DNA from: Diphasiastrum complanatum
Taxonomy: Eukaryota > Streptophyta > Lycopodiopsida > Lycopodiales > Lycopodiaceae
Reading direction: 5' to 3'
Length of the DNA: 64,000 nt
Assembly (NCBI GenBank): GCA_029204225.1
Contig: CM055101.1
Location: 6,429,118-6,493,117, forward strand
Each line of letters begins with the position of its first letter. The stretch's first letter is position 1. Made by a program: the position numbers and the translations under genes. A model generated the notes under the pieces. That model saw only the letters and a program-made list of their open reading frames with translations, was not told the origin of the DNA and made no database searches. This document shows positions 14,342 through 26,101 of this stretch, one piece after another.

Positions 14342-14833
14342 TGTTATGTCCATGTCATGTATAAGGGAATCGAAATAATTCCTGACGTGGATAGCCGGTC
14401 ACTCCGGGGGTGTATGGTTATTATTTATGTCTCGTCAATCCGGGCTTGGCCTGTAAAGTAATTAATTATCATATGAGGGCCCAGACCTATAATTGGACAT
14501 AGGAGCACATGCATAGTGAATGACTACTTTAATGCAAGAATAGGAGGTCAATAGCCCAATATAGGTTGTTGCATGGGAATTCTAGGGGGGATATTTTCTC
14601 TCTCATGAGGAGAATATGTCCATCGGAAACTTGCCCATCCTCCTATTGGAAATTCAGTTTCTTGAGCCAGTTTCTCCTCCTCTCTCTTAGGTTCTTCACT
14701 ATGGCTTGGGGGCTAGATCCAGGAGGAAACTCCAGGAGCGATCTAGGTTTGGATGGGTGGTTTTGTTCCATAAGTGTCCTTTTGGTTGTCTTGCAACTGG
14801 ATCTAGTTAGATCTTCATTTGGTGATCCTTACT
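14342..14833 (+). repeat. 3' LTR of the gypsy-type element (492 bp)
   Basis: It repeats 8900-9310 with an extra block at about 14568-14650 (containing 'ctctctcatgagg') that is missing on the left. The purine tract 14329-14341 precedes it and the target duplication ACCAT follows it. Confidence 0.8.
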
Positions 14834-14838
14834 ACCAT

Positions 14839-15236
14839 CTAGTTTCAATGCATCCATTCACAATGCATAAAAAATAAATAAACACAATATTCAATTTCTA
14901 AAATCGAAAAAGTATGAGATGTGCATTCAGTAGACCAAAATAAAAACAATAATGCATTAAGAAATTGGAGATTGAACATTGTAATGTTCTACTCAAAAAG
15001 AAAATTGCACTATTCACTAATGCTCTGAAATTTGTCCAAGAGTCCAAGAAGAGTTCCAAAATTTCTTTGGATCATATTTATCATTTACAAGTTGTGGCAT
15101 TGGCATGGACTTGTAATTAATATCTATATCTATGGGTAGTGGATTGATCTCCTATTTACAATCTAATTTTCTTAACTAAATTTTGAATTTCATAAAATTT
15201 TGACCAATTTCATGTTGAAATTGGCACAAGTTTAGC
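14839..15236. other. Short AT-rich spacer, nothing recognised
   Basis: AT-rich sequence between the gypsy-type element and the decayed ORF cluster. No gene, repeat or signal was recognised. Confidence 0.4.
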
Positions 15237-17230
15237 TTGATAGATTTAGGTAATATCAGAATGGAAATTGTTCCATGTACGGAAACAAATCCTTCTCCTA
15301 AAGAACCTGAAAAACAAGCTTTGAAAAGAAGGAGAAAAGTAACCACTTTAGGACCTAGGAAAGAAAGTCGTGAGGTTCAAATTGGAAGAGAGACTGCAAA
15401 AGCTATTGGGACCGCCGGGAAAAGACCTTTGGAGCCAAGAGTGGATCGATCGGGAATCCAATTTGGCTCTTATTGCAATATCAGACGATGAAGGGCGTAC
15501 GGTCGAGGCAGAGCAAATCCCTGAATTTGAGGGTGATGCAAATGTCAATCTAGATAATTTTATAATTGATGACATCGGGTACATATGGGGTAAAAATACA
15601 ATGTATCGTAGAGAAAGCAAAAATATCCAGCATGCCTTACTTTTCACAAACCAACGAGCTTTGGATCACTCATTTGCTAAGAAGCTGTTTGCTGATTTGA
15701 GAAAGCCCAATAGTCCACCACCCACATCAATCAACATCAATTTAAGGCCAAAGGTGATGAGGAAGACATTATTTTTGAAGGCCCAATTATGTTTGAAAAG
15801 ATGTATTGTGAATTCATGCATGTTGATAGAGAAGAGAATGAGCAGGTCTACACAGACACTTACCCAAAGGAGGTGGATCTCAATCCTGGAGATGGATGGA
15901 TTGTGTAAAAATCGCTTTTTGTCGTATTGTATTTTTGAGCCTATCGACGGTCAACATTTTTGTTATGCATGTAATGAATTGGCAAAGGTTGCATTAAATC
16001 AAAATAGGATACATCCTCGGATATTTGATGCCACTTTTAGGTTTGTGCATGCCAAGATATGTATATTAAAGAGTGCATCTCGTTACATTCTTGAATCAGA
16101 CTCAATCACGAACTGGAAGAGAAAAGAAAAAAGAGCAGTCTGCCAGAAATCATAGAGCGTGCACGTGATGTCTGGATCTCATTGAGTCGACCACGCTTTG
16201 TTAAAGAAGTGAAGCTAAATCTTGAGCAACTGAAACAGATGAGAGGTGTCCTTGGCAGTAGTAATGTTGGATCTTTGTCAGGACAACACACAATTACATC
16301 TTTGTATGAGAAATTTGAGGAGTACACAATAATAATCTTTCATTCAGACGAAACATTCAATAATTATATGCAAGTTATGAAATTGCATGTAAATGATCAA
16401 ATTTGCTACGACGAACCTGCATTGGGATCGAGGAAGACAAAAAACAAACCGATATCTATTCGGTTGTTCAGATGTTTGAGGTATATGCTGGACGCCATGT
16501 GCGATCGTATCCTAAAGAAGCATGTAAATGGAGAATTGTATTTTGTAAGAAAAAACATAGAAAAACACATTGATGACGGAGTTCTTCTTAAGGTTTGTGA
16601 GATGGCTGCACTAAGTGTTGTACAATATTTGCTTACTACAGAAGAAGACTTGCCCTCAGATGTGGACTACAATAAAGAGAGCATAAAACAACTCTAAAAA
16701 ATCATCGACTCGACTTTTTGTCAGAATTGGGTTAGAGCGCACTATGGAAAAGGCAATTGATTGGCGTTATACCTAAGCCCTTGAGAGCAGTTGCAGAAAA
16801 TATTAAACAAAAATATCTTGCCGTCCACAATACTGAGCATGAAACTGAGACCTCTAGTAGCACCGAATGGAGGTTCTTCTGCAAAGTAAAAACTTCAAAA
16901 AATGAGGAGGCCATATGTTGTGGAGCTGAAGAATCAAGTTTCATGACACTTCCTTCTTCACTGTGGGAGCATCCTACATTGTATATATTTGATAACTTGG
17001 AGTCTTTAGACTTCAATTACATTTTGTCAATGGTCCGGCATTGTTTGACAACTCTCACGCCACAACACAAAGTCTGTGTGATTGTTCTCTTTTTGGATTA
17101 CAACAGGAAAGAGGATATCAAATCAAGCATCAAAGCAATGCATGATGTACGTTGTTCTATTTTTGAGGGTTACTACGAACTGGCAACTCCATTGAAAGAG
17201 AATAATATAACTGTTCCGAACCTACAGTCT
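15237..17230 (+). pseudogene. Broken, unrecognised ORF cluster, probably part of a transposon gene
   Basis: Four overlapping plus-strand open stretches (15237-15491, 15370-16155, 16182-16697, 16757-17230) read as one decayed or spliced coding region. The first good frame has charged helical character and an acidic stretch with EAEQIPEFEGDANVNLDNF. Near 15745 the protein-like reading switches frame into GDEEDIIFEGPIMFEK and stops after NPGDGWIV at 15907; protein-like sequence resumes in the earlier frame with IDGQHFCYACNELAKVAL. Later parts include a long charged segment with KEVKLNLEQLKQMRG and a Ser/Glu-rich tail. I recognise no family. Codon-like composition and continuity suggest real ancestral coding sequence. 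Its position upstream of a decayed DUF7869 gene suggests an accessory or upstream part of the same element; that is inference. Confidence 0.45.
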
Positions 17231-17254
17231 GTTTTATTTGTTCTTTACAATATT

Positions 17255-17257
<3 letters not shown>

Positions 17258-17286
<29 letters not shown>
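17258..17286. repeat. (AT)n microsatellite, about 14 units
   Basis: An uninterrupted AT alternation directly after the last open stretch of the ORF cluster and directly before the GC-rich satellite array. Confidence 0.9.
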
Positions 17287-17289
<3 letters not shown>

Positions 17290-17291
<2 letters not shown>

Positions 17292-17830
17292 CGATCCCTT
17301 TTGCAGTCCTCTGCGACCTCGGCGGTCCCCCCGCCACGGCGGGAGGTTCAGACTTCTACAGTCCCTAATGAGGTCCCTTTGCGATCCTCTGAGGTTCCTC
17401 TACGGTCATCTACGACCTCTGTGGTCCTCTGAAATCTCTGCGGTCCTCTGCAACCTTTGCTACTCTACGGTCCTCTGCTACCTCTGCGATCCTCCCACCA
17501 TGACGGGAGGTTCTGTCTTCTGCGGTCCCTAATGCAGTCTCTCTACGGTCCTTTTGTGACCCTTTGAGGTTCCTCTAAGGTACTATGCGACCCTCTATGG
17601 TCCTCTGCGGTCCCTCTGTTGTCCCTAATGCGGTCCCTCTATGGTCCTCTGCGGTCCTCCCGTCGCGGCGGGAGGTTCTCAGTTTTTTTATACAAAAAAT
17701 GAAACACTCTGACTTTTTTTAAACAAAAAATGAATGAGAACCTCCTGTCGCGGCAGGAGGACCACAGAGGGACCGCATTAGGGACTGCAGAGGACTGCAA
17801 AGGTCGTAGAGGGTCGCATAGGACCTTACG
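17290..17830. repeat. 164-bp GC-rich tandem array ending in an inverted copy
   Basis: The array is built from variants of 'gcggtcctctgcgacc'. A palindromic core, CCCGCCACGGCGGGAGG and variants, recurs at 17330, 17494 and 17659, a period of 164-165 bp. Each core is followed by 'ttct...tccctaatg'. After 17690 the sequence turns back: 17735-17822 is the reverse complement of the last unit. It lies in otherwise AT-rich DNA, so base composition shifts sharply. Confidence 0.8.
17583..17822. repeat. Long inverted repeat (hairpin) at the end of the satellite array
   Basis: The left arm (about 17583-17688) and right arm (about 17735-17822) are near-perfect reverse complements apart from small indels and a few substitutions. 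They run outward from ggttctca / tgagaacc through the CCTCCCGTCGCGGCGGGAGG core. About 45 bases separate the arms, including two 'acaaaaaatga' copies. It could be a foldback element or a tandem repeat that inverted on itself. Confidence 0.7.
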
Positions 17831-18880
17831 ATTTCTCAATCATGTAACAAAGATAGGGGGTTTATCTATCTTTGTGGATAGATGTTCATTTGCTTATGAG
17901 ATTTATGAACTGCCATGTGTCAACAACGTGTTGAACTCATAAAAAAACAAATTTGATTTGGGCTTTTTTGGCTTGTTGTAATTGTGGGCCACAATTCTTG
18001 GAAATGGACGATTTCAGAACTATATATACTCATGAGTTCTATCATGCTTCTAGAAATACTTATGGGATAATTGTTGTCTTTTTGTTGTGCTCTCCTCTCC
18101 TTGTTTTTTGAAAGACATATATAATTAAAAATTGCACACTAAACATAAAGACATAAATAACTTTTAAAAACAAAAAAGTGAATATTAGTAGAATTAGATG
18201 ATGAATAACACTAAACATCTACTAAACAAAAATCATAAATTTATAAATTCCAAAAAATAAATAAAAGAATAAACAAATTACAAGAATAAACAAATTGAAA
18301 GAAATTAAAAGCATATACAAATAGTATCACATAATCATAACATTAATAGATTAAATATTCAAAAAAGTGAATAAAATTTAAAATATAAAATAACTTTAAT
18401 AATACAAAGAAAATTGAATATAATCAAAATAATTATAGAATAACTAGAAATATATAACAATAAAAAAAATAATTTAAATATTAACAAATCATCAAAATAA
18501 TCAAATATATCTATTAATAAATCATAAGAATGTAATAAATTGATTATTTACTAAAATATTAAAATAAAACTATAAATAAATAAAATACAAAATAACACAA
18601 TAAATTAGATATGTAAAAATGGAATACAACAAAATAAACTCTCAAAATAAATGTATTGATAATATAATTTAAAAATAAAATCACAAAAAAAAAAACAAAT
18701 ACAATAAAATAAAAAAAAATTAATGAGAATAAAAAGATACAAAACATATTAAAAAATTAATTAAAAAACAATTATTCTTTTAAAAAATAATCAAAAATAG
18801 AATCTATAAAGCTAAGAAAAAAACAAAAACTTTAAAAGAATAATTAAAAACATTAATGCAAGTTACAAGGAAAAAAAGCC
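17831..18880. other. Very AT-rich non-coding DNA
   Basis: From about 18110 the plus strand is almost entirely A/T with runs such as 'aaaaaataa'. The long minus-strand open frame (18559-18747) is a Phe/Val/Ile-rich translation of this composition, not a gene. Nothing else was recognised. Confidence 0.6.
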
Positions 18881-19705
18881 TTTAAGGTCAAGGACTAAGG
18901 GCCTTGGGCTAAGGACTAATCGCCTACGGTCATGGCATTGGTCCAAGGGCAAAGAGTCAAGGGCTAAGGGCTAATTGCTGACAACCAAGAGCTAAGGGCC
19001 AGCAGCTAAGAACTAAGCTCCAACGGCTAAGGGTCAAGGTCTAGGGACAAAGGGTCAAGGGTCACAGTCTAAGGACCATAAGCCAACTGGCTTAGGACTG
19101 AGGGTCGAGACCCAATGGCCAAGAACTAAGGGCCAAGAGGCAAGGGCTAAGTGCCAAATGCCGACTACCGAGGGCTAAGTGTCAACGACTAAGAACTTAG
19201 GGCCACCGGCTAAGGGTAAAGGTCTAAGGACTAAGGGCTAACTAACTAAGGACTGAGGGCCAACTAGCTAAAGACTGACTCGGGCCAACTAGCTAAGGAC
19301 TGAGGGCCAACTAGCTAAGGACCAAGGGTCGAGGGCCAACATCTAAGGGCTAAGACTAAGGGCCAACTGGCTGAGGGCTAAGGGCTAAGGGCCTAGATAT
19401 TAGGGCCAACAACTAAGGGTCAAGGTCTAAGGACTGAGGGCCAAGGTTTAAGGACTGAGGGCCAACTAGCTAAGGACTGAGGGCCAACTAGCCAAGGGTC
19501 GAGGGCCAATGTCTACAGGCTAAGACTAAGGGCCAACTAGCTAAAGGCCGAGATATAAGGGCTTAGGTCCAATTGATAAGGGCTAAGTGCTAAGATCTAA
19601 GGAGTAAGGGCTAACGGCCAAGGACTATATAGTCCAATGGTTGAGGACCAAGTGGCAAGGGGTAAGCGCCAAACTTTAAGGACCAATGGCGAAAGGCTAA
19701 GGAAG
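18880..19705. repeat. Degenerate minisatellite of ctaaggg / gggccaa words
   Basis: More than 800 bp is composed of variants of aaggactgagggccaactag, about 22 bp, with half-units of ctaagggccaa. The clearest runs lie at about 19240-19320 and 19430-19500. It is not telomeric: the plant telomere unit is TTTAGGG, and here the word is CTAAGGG in a longer, variable unit. Confidence 0.8.
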
Positions 19706-19849
19706 ATCCACTAATATTTTATTAAGATATTTAAATTACATAAAACTATTTCAAGATAATTTCAAACAATTTCAAAACCTGGGTATATTTATCCAGCTAT
19801 TTACACTGTGTGTTATAAATTTACATCTATGTATGTATGTATGTTCCAA

Positions 19850-20270
19850 CGTATGTTGACATCAAAATTTCTCTCTGTGTGTGTAGGGCTTGCAATGGAA
19901 AACGATTGTGAGAGAAATGTTCGCGTTGTCTTGCTATATCGAAAAGAAGTCGTTGCATTTGGTCAAATTTTGAGTACTGAACCAAGCCAGATGTGTTTCT
20001 CTCACGAAATTGGCACAAATAAATGCATGGTGAGTATATCAAAAGTGCTCAAGATGGATTGTCCATTGCCATACCCACAGACGGGTATCACTCATCTTGC
20101 AGACATTTATGATAATTTGTTGGACTCAATGGCAAATAGATTATTGTGAAATAACAATGACGTGGTGAAGATTGACGATCTTGCAGTCTTGGCATCTCAT
20201 ATTTGTAACAACAATGATATTGTTGATTGTATGGATTTTGATGGAAATATAGTTTATTCAGCTAGCTTCA
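19850..20270 (+). pseudogene. Decayed transposon-associated ORF, possibly DUF8039-like
   Basis: The frame from about 19890 reads a compact globular segment (VVLLYRKEVVAFGQILSTEP, then an MVSISKVLKM strand and ITHLADIYDNLLDSM). The motif order, 'v-a-G-q-i-s', 'V-v-i-k-V' and 'L-d-i', resembles DUF8039, found in plant transposon-associated proteins. After a TGA near 20147 the same frame stays open with an Asp/Asn-rich stretch (NNNDVVKIDDLAVLA, then IVDCMDFDGNIVYS) until about 20270, where it meets the reversed copia fragment. A matching Asp/Asn-rich frame lies inverted near 23770-23890. The family match is weak and from memory; the stop and the abrupt end are seen directly. Confidence 0.4.
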
Positions 20271-20274
20271 AAGG

Positions 20275-20590
20275 TTACTGCAGTTGTTTCCACCACTCAA
20301 GATGATATCATCCACATAGATTAGCAAAATGGTAACATCATTTCCAGCAAACCTATAATGAAGTGAATGATCATACTCACTTATAACAAATCTTTGAGAG
20401 AGTAAAGAAGTGTTAAGCATGGCATACCACAACTCCTTGGTGCTTGCTTGAGACTATAAAAACTCTTTTGTAGAAGACACACATGATTTGGCTTTGTAGA
20501 TGAAATGTAGCTCTCGGGTTGCTCAATGTGTACTTCCTCCTCAAGATCATCATTAAAAAATAACACAGTATCAATTAATTTTGGGCTTTG
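20275..20590 (-). pseudogene. Copia reverse transcriptase fragment with YVDD box (reversed half)
   Basis: On the minus strand the order is [13 protein letters not shown], then SLKQAPR, then a degenerate linker, then VTILLIYVDDIILSGG. This is the central part of a Ty1/copia reverse transcriptase, including the catalytic YVDD. It starts right beside the (CT)n array and stops just past YVDD at about 20275, with a frameshift between. The missing continuation (LKEEFEVHDFGHLHYILG) is found on the opposite strand at 23905, suggesting this is the N-terminal half of that element. Confidence 0.7.
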
Positions 20591-20617
20591 GCAAAACAAT
20601 TGGACTTTTTTTAGGAT

Positions 20618-21617
<1,000 letters not shown>

Positions 21618-23785
21618 CTAGTACTCATCAACATCAGCTGCACATGCATCAACCAATTTGTACAAATACTCCTTGATGTGTGCTCGAGAGATTTCTGAAA
21701 TAGATATTGATCTTTTGACATCATATCCATGTCTCTTTACCATCTTTTTTGCCTTGGTTTTCCATGCATAAATCACAACATCAATATCTACATCTTCTAC
21801 ATCGTCATTGTTTGGAACCCAATCTTTTGAAAGACAGTCTTCGTATAATTCTTTGTTGTCAATTGGATTGTTTCCACGTCTCCGAGTGCATTTAGGTTCA
21901 TACCATAATGCTTTGAGTGAAGTGACTATACCATCAGCGTCGGTCCCTACTCCGACAACCTTTGCCATCCAGAATGAGGCTCCCGCTGCAACACCTTCAT
22001 CTGGAGGTCGTATTGCAACAAATTTTTTCATTGCAACCTCTCTACTAGTGGGTATGAATTTCGATAATGGTGCATCTCCTTTCCGTCTGCAATAACGATG
22101 AGGTAAGAGTTCTATTGTATCCATTTTGACTTCAGTGTTTACATTAGAAGGCATGCATCCTGAAGGTTGAAAAGCAATCGTAAAAGATTGTGGCCAAAAA
22201 GTTGTTTGGTTGTATGTTGACAGTGGCAAATTCTTTTGCTTTGTGAGGTACTCAAGAAGATTTGTAGTTTCATCCACAAATGAGAAATTTTGATCTTTGT
22301 ATTCTGGATACTTCTCGCACATATATTGTCCATATTTATGAAAGGATATCAATCCTTTCATCTCATCATTGTCCAGTTCATGTGTGGGTGCCAAAAAGAT
22401 CGCTTCCTCTTTTGAAGGCAAAGAGTGCAACAATTTGAAAGATTCACTCCATGTATCATCTCCATGAATGCAATAATGCTTCCACTGCATGGTTGGTTCG
22501 CCATTCAACATTTGAAAACAAAAGTAGTGAGGATTGTTGTGTCCTTCTAGACCATCACTTCCACGAACAATAAATGGCTCTATGAATCCTTTCCAATCCA
22601 CCATTTGTTCTAACAACTCTACTTCACTACTTTCAGTACGACCACCACCTATCTTCTGGCCAATTCGTCCTAGCATATCAGGCATAGTAAGAATGGATTT
22701 ACATTTCAATGCCCTAGAGATTACACTAAAAACTTGATCGATGTCTTCAAGCGTGTGTCCAATCATCAAAAACCCCATTTCAACAGTCTAAAATATGTTA
22801 TGTGCCACAAGCATAGAACAAAGACCAAAGATGAATCTATTTTTATTTTCCCTCCAACAGTTGTCAGCTTGAATACATAAGATGGGAGGGAGATTGCCAC
22901 ATGCAAGTTGCACCTTTCGTGTTGCTCGCATAATGGATGTGACCATCTGATTGCTGTCATGCAGATGCAAGGTGTCTATCCACACATCACAGAGCAATTT
23001 GAATCCGTGAACTAGCACTCCACAAACATTCATTTTCAAAAAACGGTTACCCTCCAATCTTGGAGGACTCTTTTTGAAATGGGACAATGTTGTTGTATTT
23101 TGATCCATGCCATCAATAATAAGGCACAACGACTCTGGATGTGATCTTGATTCTTCTTTCCAATATGTGTATGGCTTTCTCGAGTCAATGCAATAAGTGT
23201 CGATTTCTCATTGCAATATCAAGTATCTTGCACCTTAATACCAGTAGAACTTTCGATCGCATTTTTTAGCTCATCACAAATCTTGCATTTGGACATTCTT
23301 TGTTTTGTTGGAGTCTTGACATATCGAAACTCATGTCTCCACAACCGATACAATGTATTTCTGGAGATTTTGGACATGCTAGTTTCTTGAAGTTCTTTGT
23401 TGATGGAATTGAAGACATCACCTTTAGACATGCCAAGAGGGAGATGATGTTCACAATGAACTACTCCATCTTTTGATTTATGTTGAAGATGCAGTTGGGG
23501 TAGAGCATGCTTTTCTAAGACAATATTTGAATCAAACATAGAAAAATCTGAATCATGCTGTCTAGAAGCAGTAGAAAGCAATGCTGCAGAGGATGCACCT
23601 GTTGTCCTCTTGGATTGTCTTGCCATTTGAGAAAGTCTATGACCGTGACTGTCGGTGATAGCATTCGCTTGAGATGAATTGTAGCATCCATTTTCCACAT
23701 TAACATTTCTCATATGCATCAATAAAATTACTAGACCCGTTTCGTCGAGATACATTATTGTTAACCACATCATCTATCCCAATTA
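21618..23785 (-). pseudogene. Decayed DUF7869-type transposase-like gene
   Basis: Read 5' to 3' on the minus strand: a Ser-rich N-terminal part with a Cys pair (SKCKICDEL, about 23260), a break near 23215, then a domain with IDGMDQNTT, IQADNCWRENKNR, a stop at about 22785, GFLMIGHTLEDIDQVF and a long C-terminal region ending at 21618. The trio D-GMDQ / Q-DN-xxx-ENKN / GHTHEDIDQ is the signature of DUF7869, a family scattered through plants and animals and thought to be a mobile-element nuclease or transposase. The usual GHTHEDIDQ is GHTLEDIDQ here. At least two frame breaks (about 23710 and 23215) and one stop (about 22785) make it non-functional as it stands. An Asp/Asn-rich frame upstream (to 23890) may belong to it. 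Confidence 0.65.
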
Positions 23786-23894
23786 GGATGTCTGAGTTGT
23801 ATGTAGATCATGTTAGATCATAACCAATTACATCGCCCACGCCTGTCAAAACATCAGAGTTGTACAGAGCTGGTCTTGTAGCATTGCTATCAGT

Positions 23895-24835
23895 CACATA
23901 ATGATGTTGATGATAGCAAGAGTGCTCTCAAGGAGGAGTTTGAGGTGCATGATTTTGGTCATTTGCATTACATTTTAGGAATAGAAGTGATTAGATCTTC
24001 TCAATCTGCTTTCATTTCTCAAGAGAAATATGCTAATTCTATCTTAAAAAAATTTCATATGGTAGATGCAAAGTCTTGTGATACACATATGGAGTCAAAT
24101 ACAAAGCTAACTATAAGAGGTAATGAAATATCCTTCAAGGACATTACTCTCTATAGAAAGATAGCTGGTTCACTTATCTATATAACCATCACAAGGCCAG
24201 ATCTAAGCTACTGTGTTGGTAGATTAAGCCAATTTATGCAAGATCCTAATGAAGAGTATTGGAAGCTAGGAAAAAGAGTTTTGAGATACGTCATGGGAAC
24301 TCAAGATTTTGGCATATTGTATGAGGGATCATCACCTAACTTGTTTGGATTTTTAGATTTGGACTTTGCTGGAGATTAAATGGATAGAAAATCCATAAGT
24401 GTACATTGTATTTTCAGAGGTGATGGAGCAATATCATGGATGTCAAAGAAACAAGCCACTATCTCATTATCATCTAGTGAGGCCGAGTACAAAGCACTTA
24501 CTCATTGCACAAAAGAGATGGCATGGATCAAGAGGATGATCAAGTATCTTCACTTGCTAGACTTTCAGAGAGCCCAATCATCTTTTGTGACAACCTATCA
24601 GCCCAAAAGTTGGCAAGCAATCCTATATTTCATGCTAGGAGCAAACATATTGAGGTGGCATATCACTTTGTCAGGGAGCAAGTCATGGCAAAGGAGGTGG
24701 AGCTTCAACATGTTTCTTCAACGGAATGTGTAGCTGATATATTCACCAAAGCATTGGGAAAAGACTTGTTTATGAGGCATAGGACTTCACTTGGAGTATT
24801 CTCAAAGTCTATGCTAAAACTAGTTGAAGAGGGAG

Positions 24836-24840
<5 letters not shown>
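23895..24840 (+). pseudogene. Copia family A: reverse transcriptase C-terminus and RNase H
   Basis: The frame opens at about 23905 with SKSALKEEFEVHDFGHLHYI, the segment that normally follows YVDD by about a dozen residues. It continues through YRKIAGSLIYITITRPDLSY to the RNase H region, with an in-frame TAA at 24377-24379 and then GAISWMSKKQATISLSSSEA with the EAEY acidic pair, a -1/+1 shift near 24600, and CVADIFTKALGKDLF. It ends in the purine-rich GAAGAGGGAG stretch that abuts the family A LTR. The first half of the reverse transcriptase is not upstream; it is on the minus strand at 20275-20590. Confidence 0.8.
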
Positions 24841-25566
<726 letters not shown>

Positions 25567-25570
25567 TATC

Positions 25571-26101
25571 TTAATAATTTTTTTCTAGCCGGATATCTAG
25601 GTTGGATATTATACATAAGGATAAAAGGACTATAACTTGATGTACCATAATGCTTTCTATTATTGGAAACTCAATCAGAGGAATGTAATCTTCCCAATGA
25701 GATTTCTTGTGAGAAAGATATGTCCTCAACATATCTTCCATAGTTTGATTAATTCTTTCCATTTGGCCATCTGATTCAGGATGATTAGTAGAACTAAAAC
25801 TAACCAAAAGTTTTCAATTTATGGATATTGTTGACCAGAAGTGACTTATGAATTTAGGATCTCTATTACTCACAATGTCACTTGGCAATACATACAACCG
25901 AAATAATCTTTCAACAAAGATCGGGACTAACTTAGAAGCCTTAATAGTTGACTTAATTGATATAAACATAGCTAACCTAGTTAACCTATTGATGAAAACC
26001 AAAATAGAATCATTTTTTCGTTGGGTCTTTGTAGATCCAACTACAAAGTCCATTGATATAATCTCCCATCTCTGTTTACGACTATCCAATTCATGCAACA
26101 A
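25571..26101 (-). pseudogene. Ty3/gypsy integrase core, frameshifted
   Basis: Two minus-strand frames join near 25810. The upstream one has IISMDFVVG (first Asp), VLPSDIVSNRDPKFISHFW (second Asp), and the downstream one has HPESDGQMERINQTMEDMLR (Glu). This D-D-E order and the HPxxDGQxER signature are those of gypsy integrases. No intact reverse transcriptase is attached. It starts 4 bp after the family A LTR. Confidence 0.8.

Larger units (their letters stand above)
8900..14833 (+). mobile_element. Decayed Ty3/gypsy-type LTR retrotransposon with target duplication
   Basis: Two direct LTRs (8900-9310 and 14342-14833) enclose about 5 kb. The 5-bp ACCAT occurs immediately outside both ends (8895-8899 and 14834-14838), marking one insertion. 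A TGGTATCAGAGC primer-binding site follows the left LTR, and a purine tract (AAGGGGAAAAAAA, 14329-14341) precedes the right one, giving plus orientation. The interior has no long ORF. Traces fit a gypsy polyprotein: a VPF-YGLDQ-like stretch near 12957-12985, resembling the reverse transcriptase VPFGLTNAP region, an HPVYHVNL stretch near 14059, as found before the C-terminal chromo-like region, and a DSWEELKAYK-like stretch near 14257. These protein traces are weak; the LTR, PBS and target duplication are seen directly. Confidence 0.75.

Noticed and set aside
17238-17432. 64-aa plus ORF through (AT)n and the GC-rich array
   Set aside because: Tyr-Ile repeats followed by translated satellite; no coding character.
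18559-18747. Phe/Val-rich 62-aa minus ORF resembling a membrane protein
   Set aside because: A product of extremely A-rich plus-strand sequence, not conserved coding sequence.
18880-19705. Telomere repeat
   Set aside because: The word is CTAAGGG in a variable 22-bp unit, not a head-to-tail TTTAGGG or TTAGGG array.
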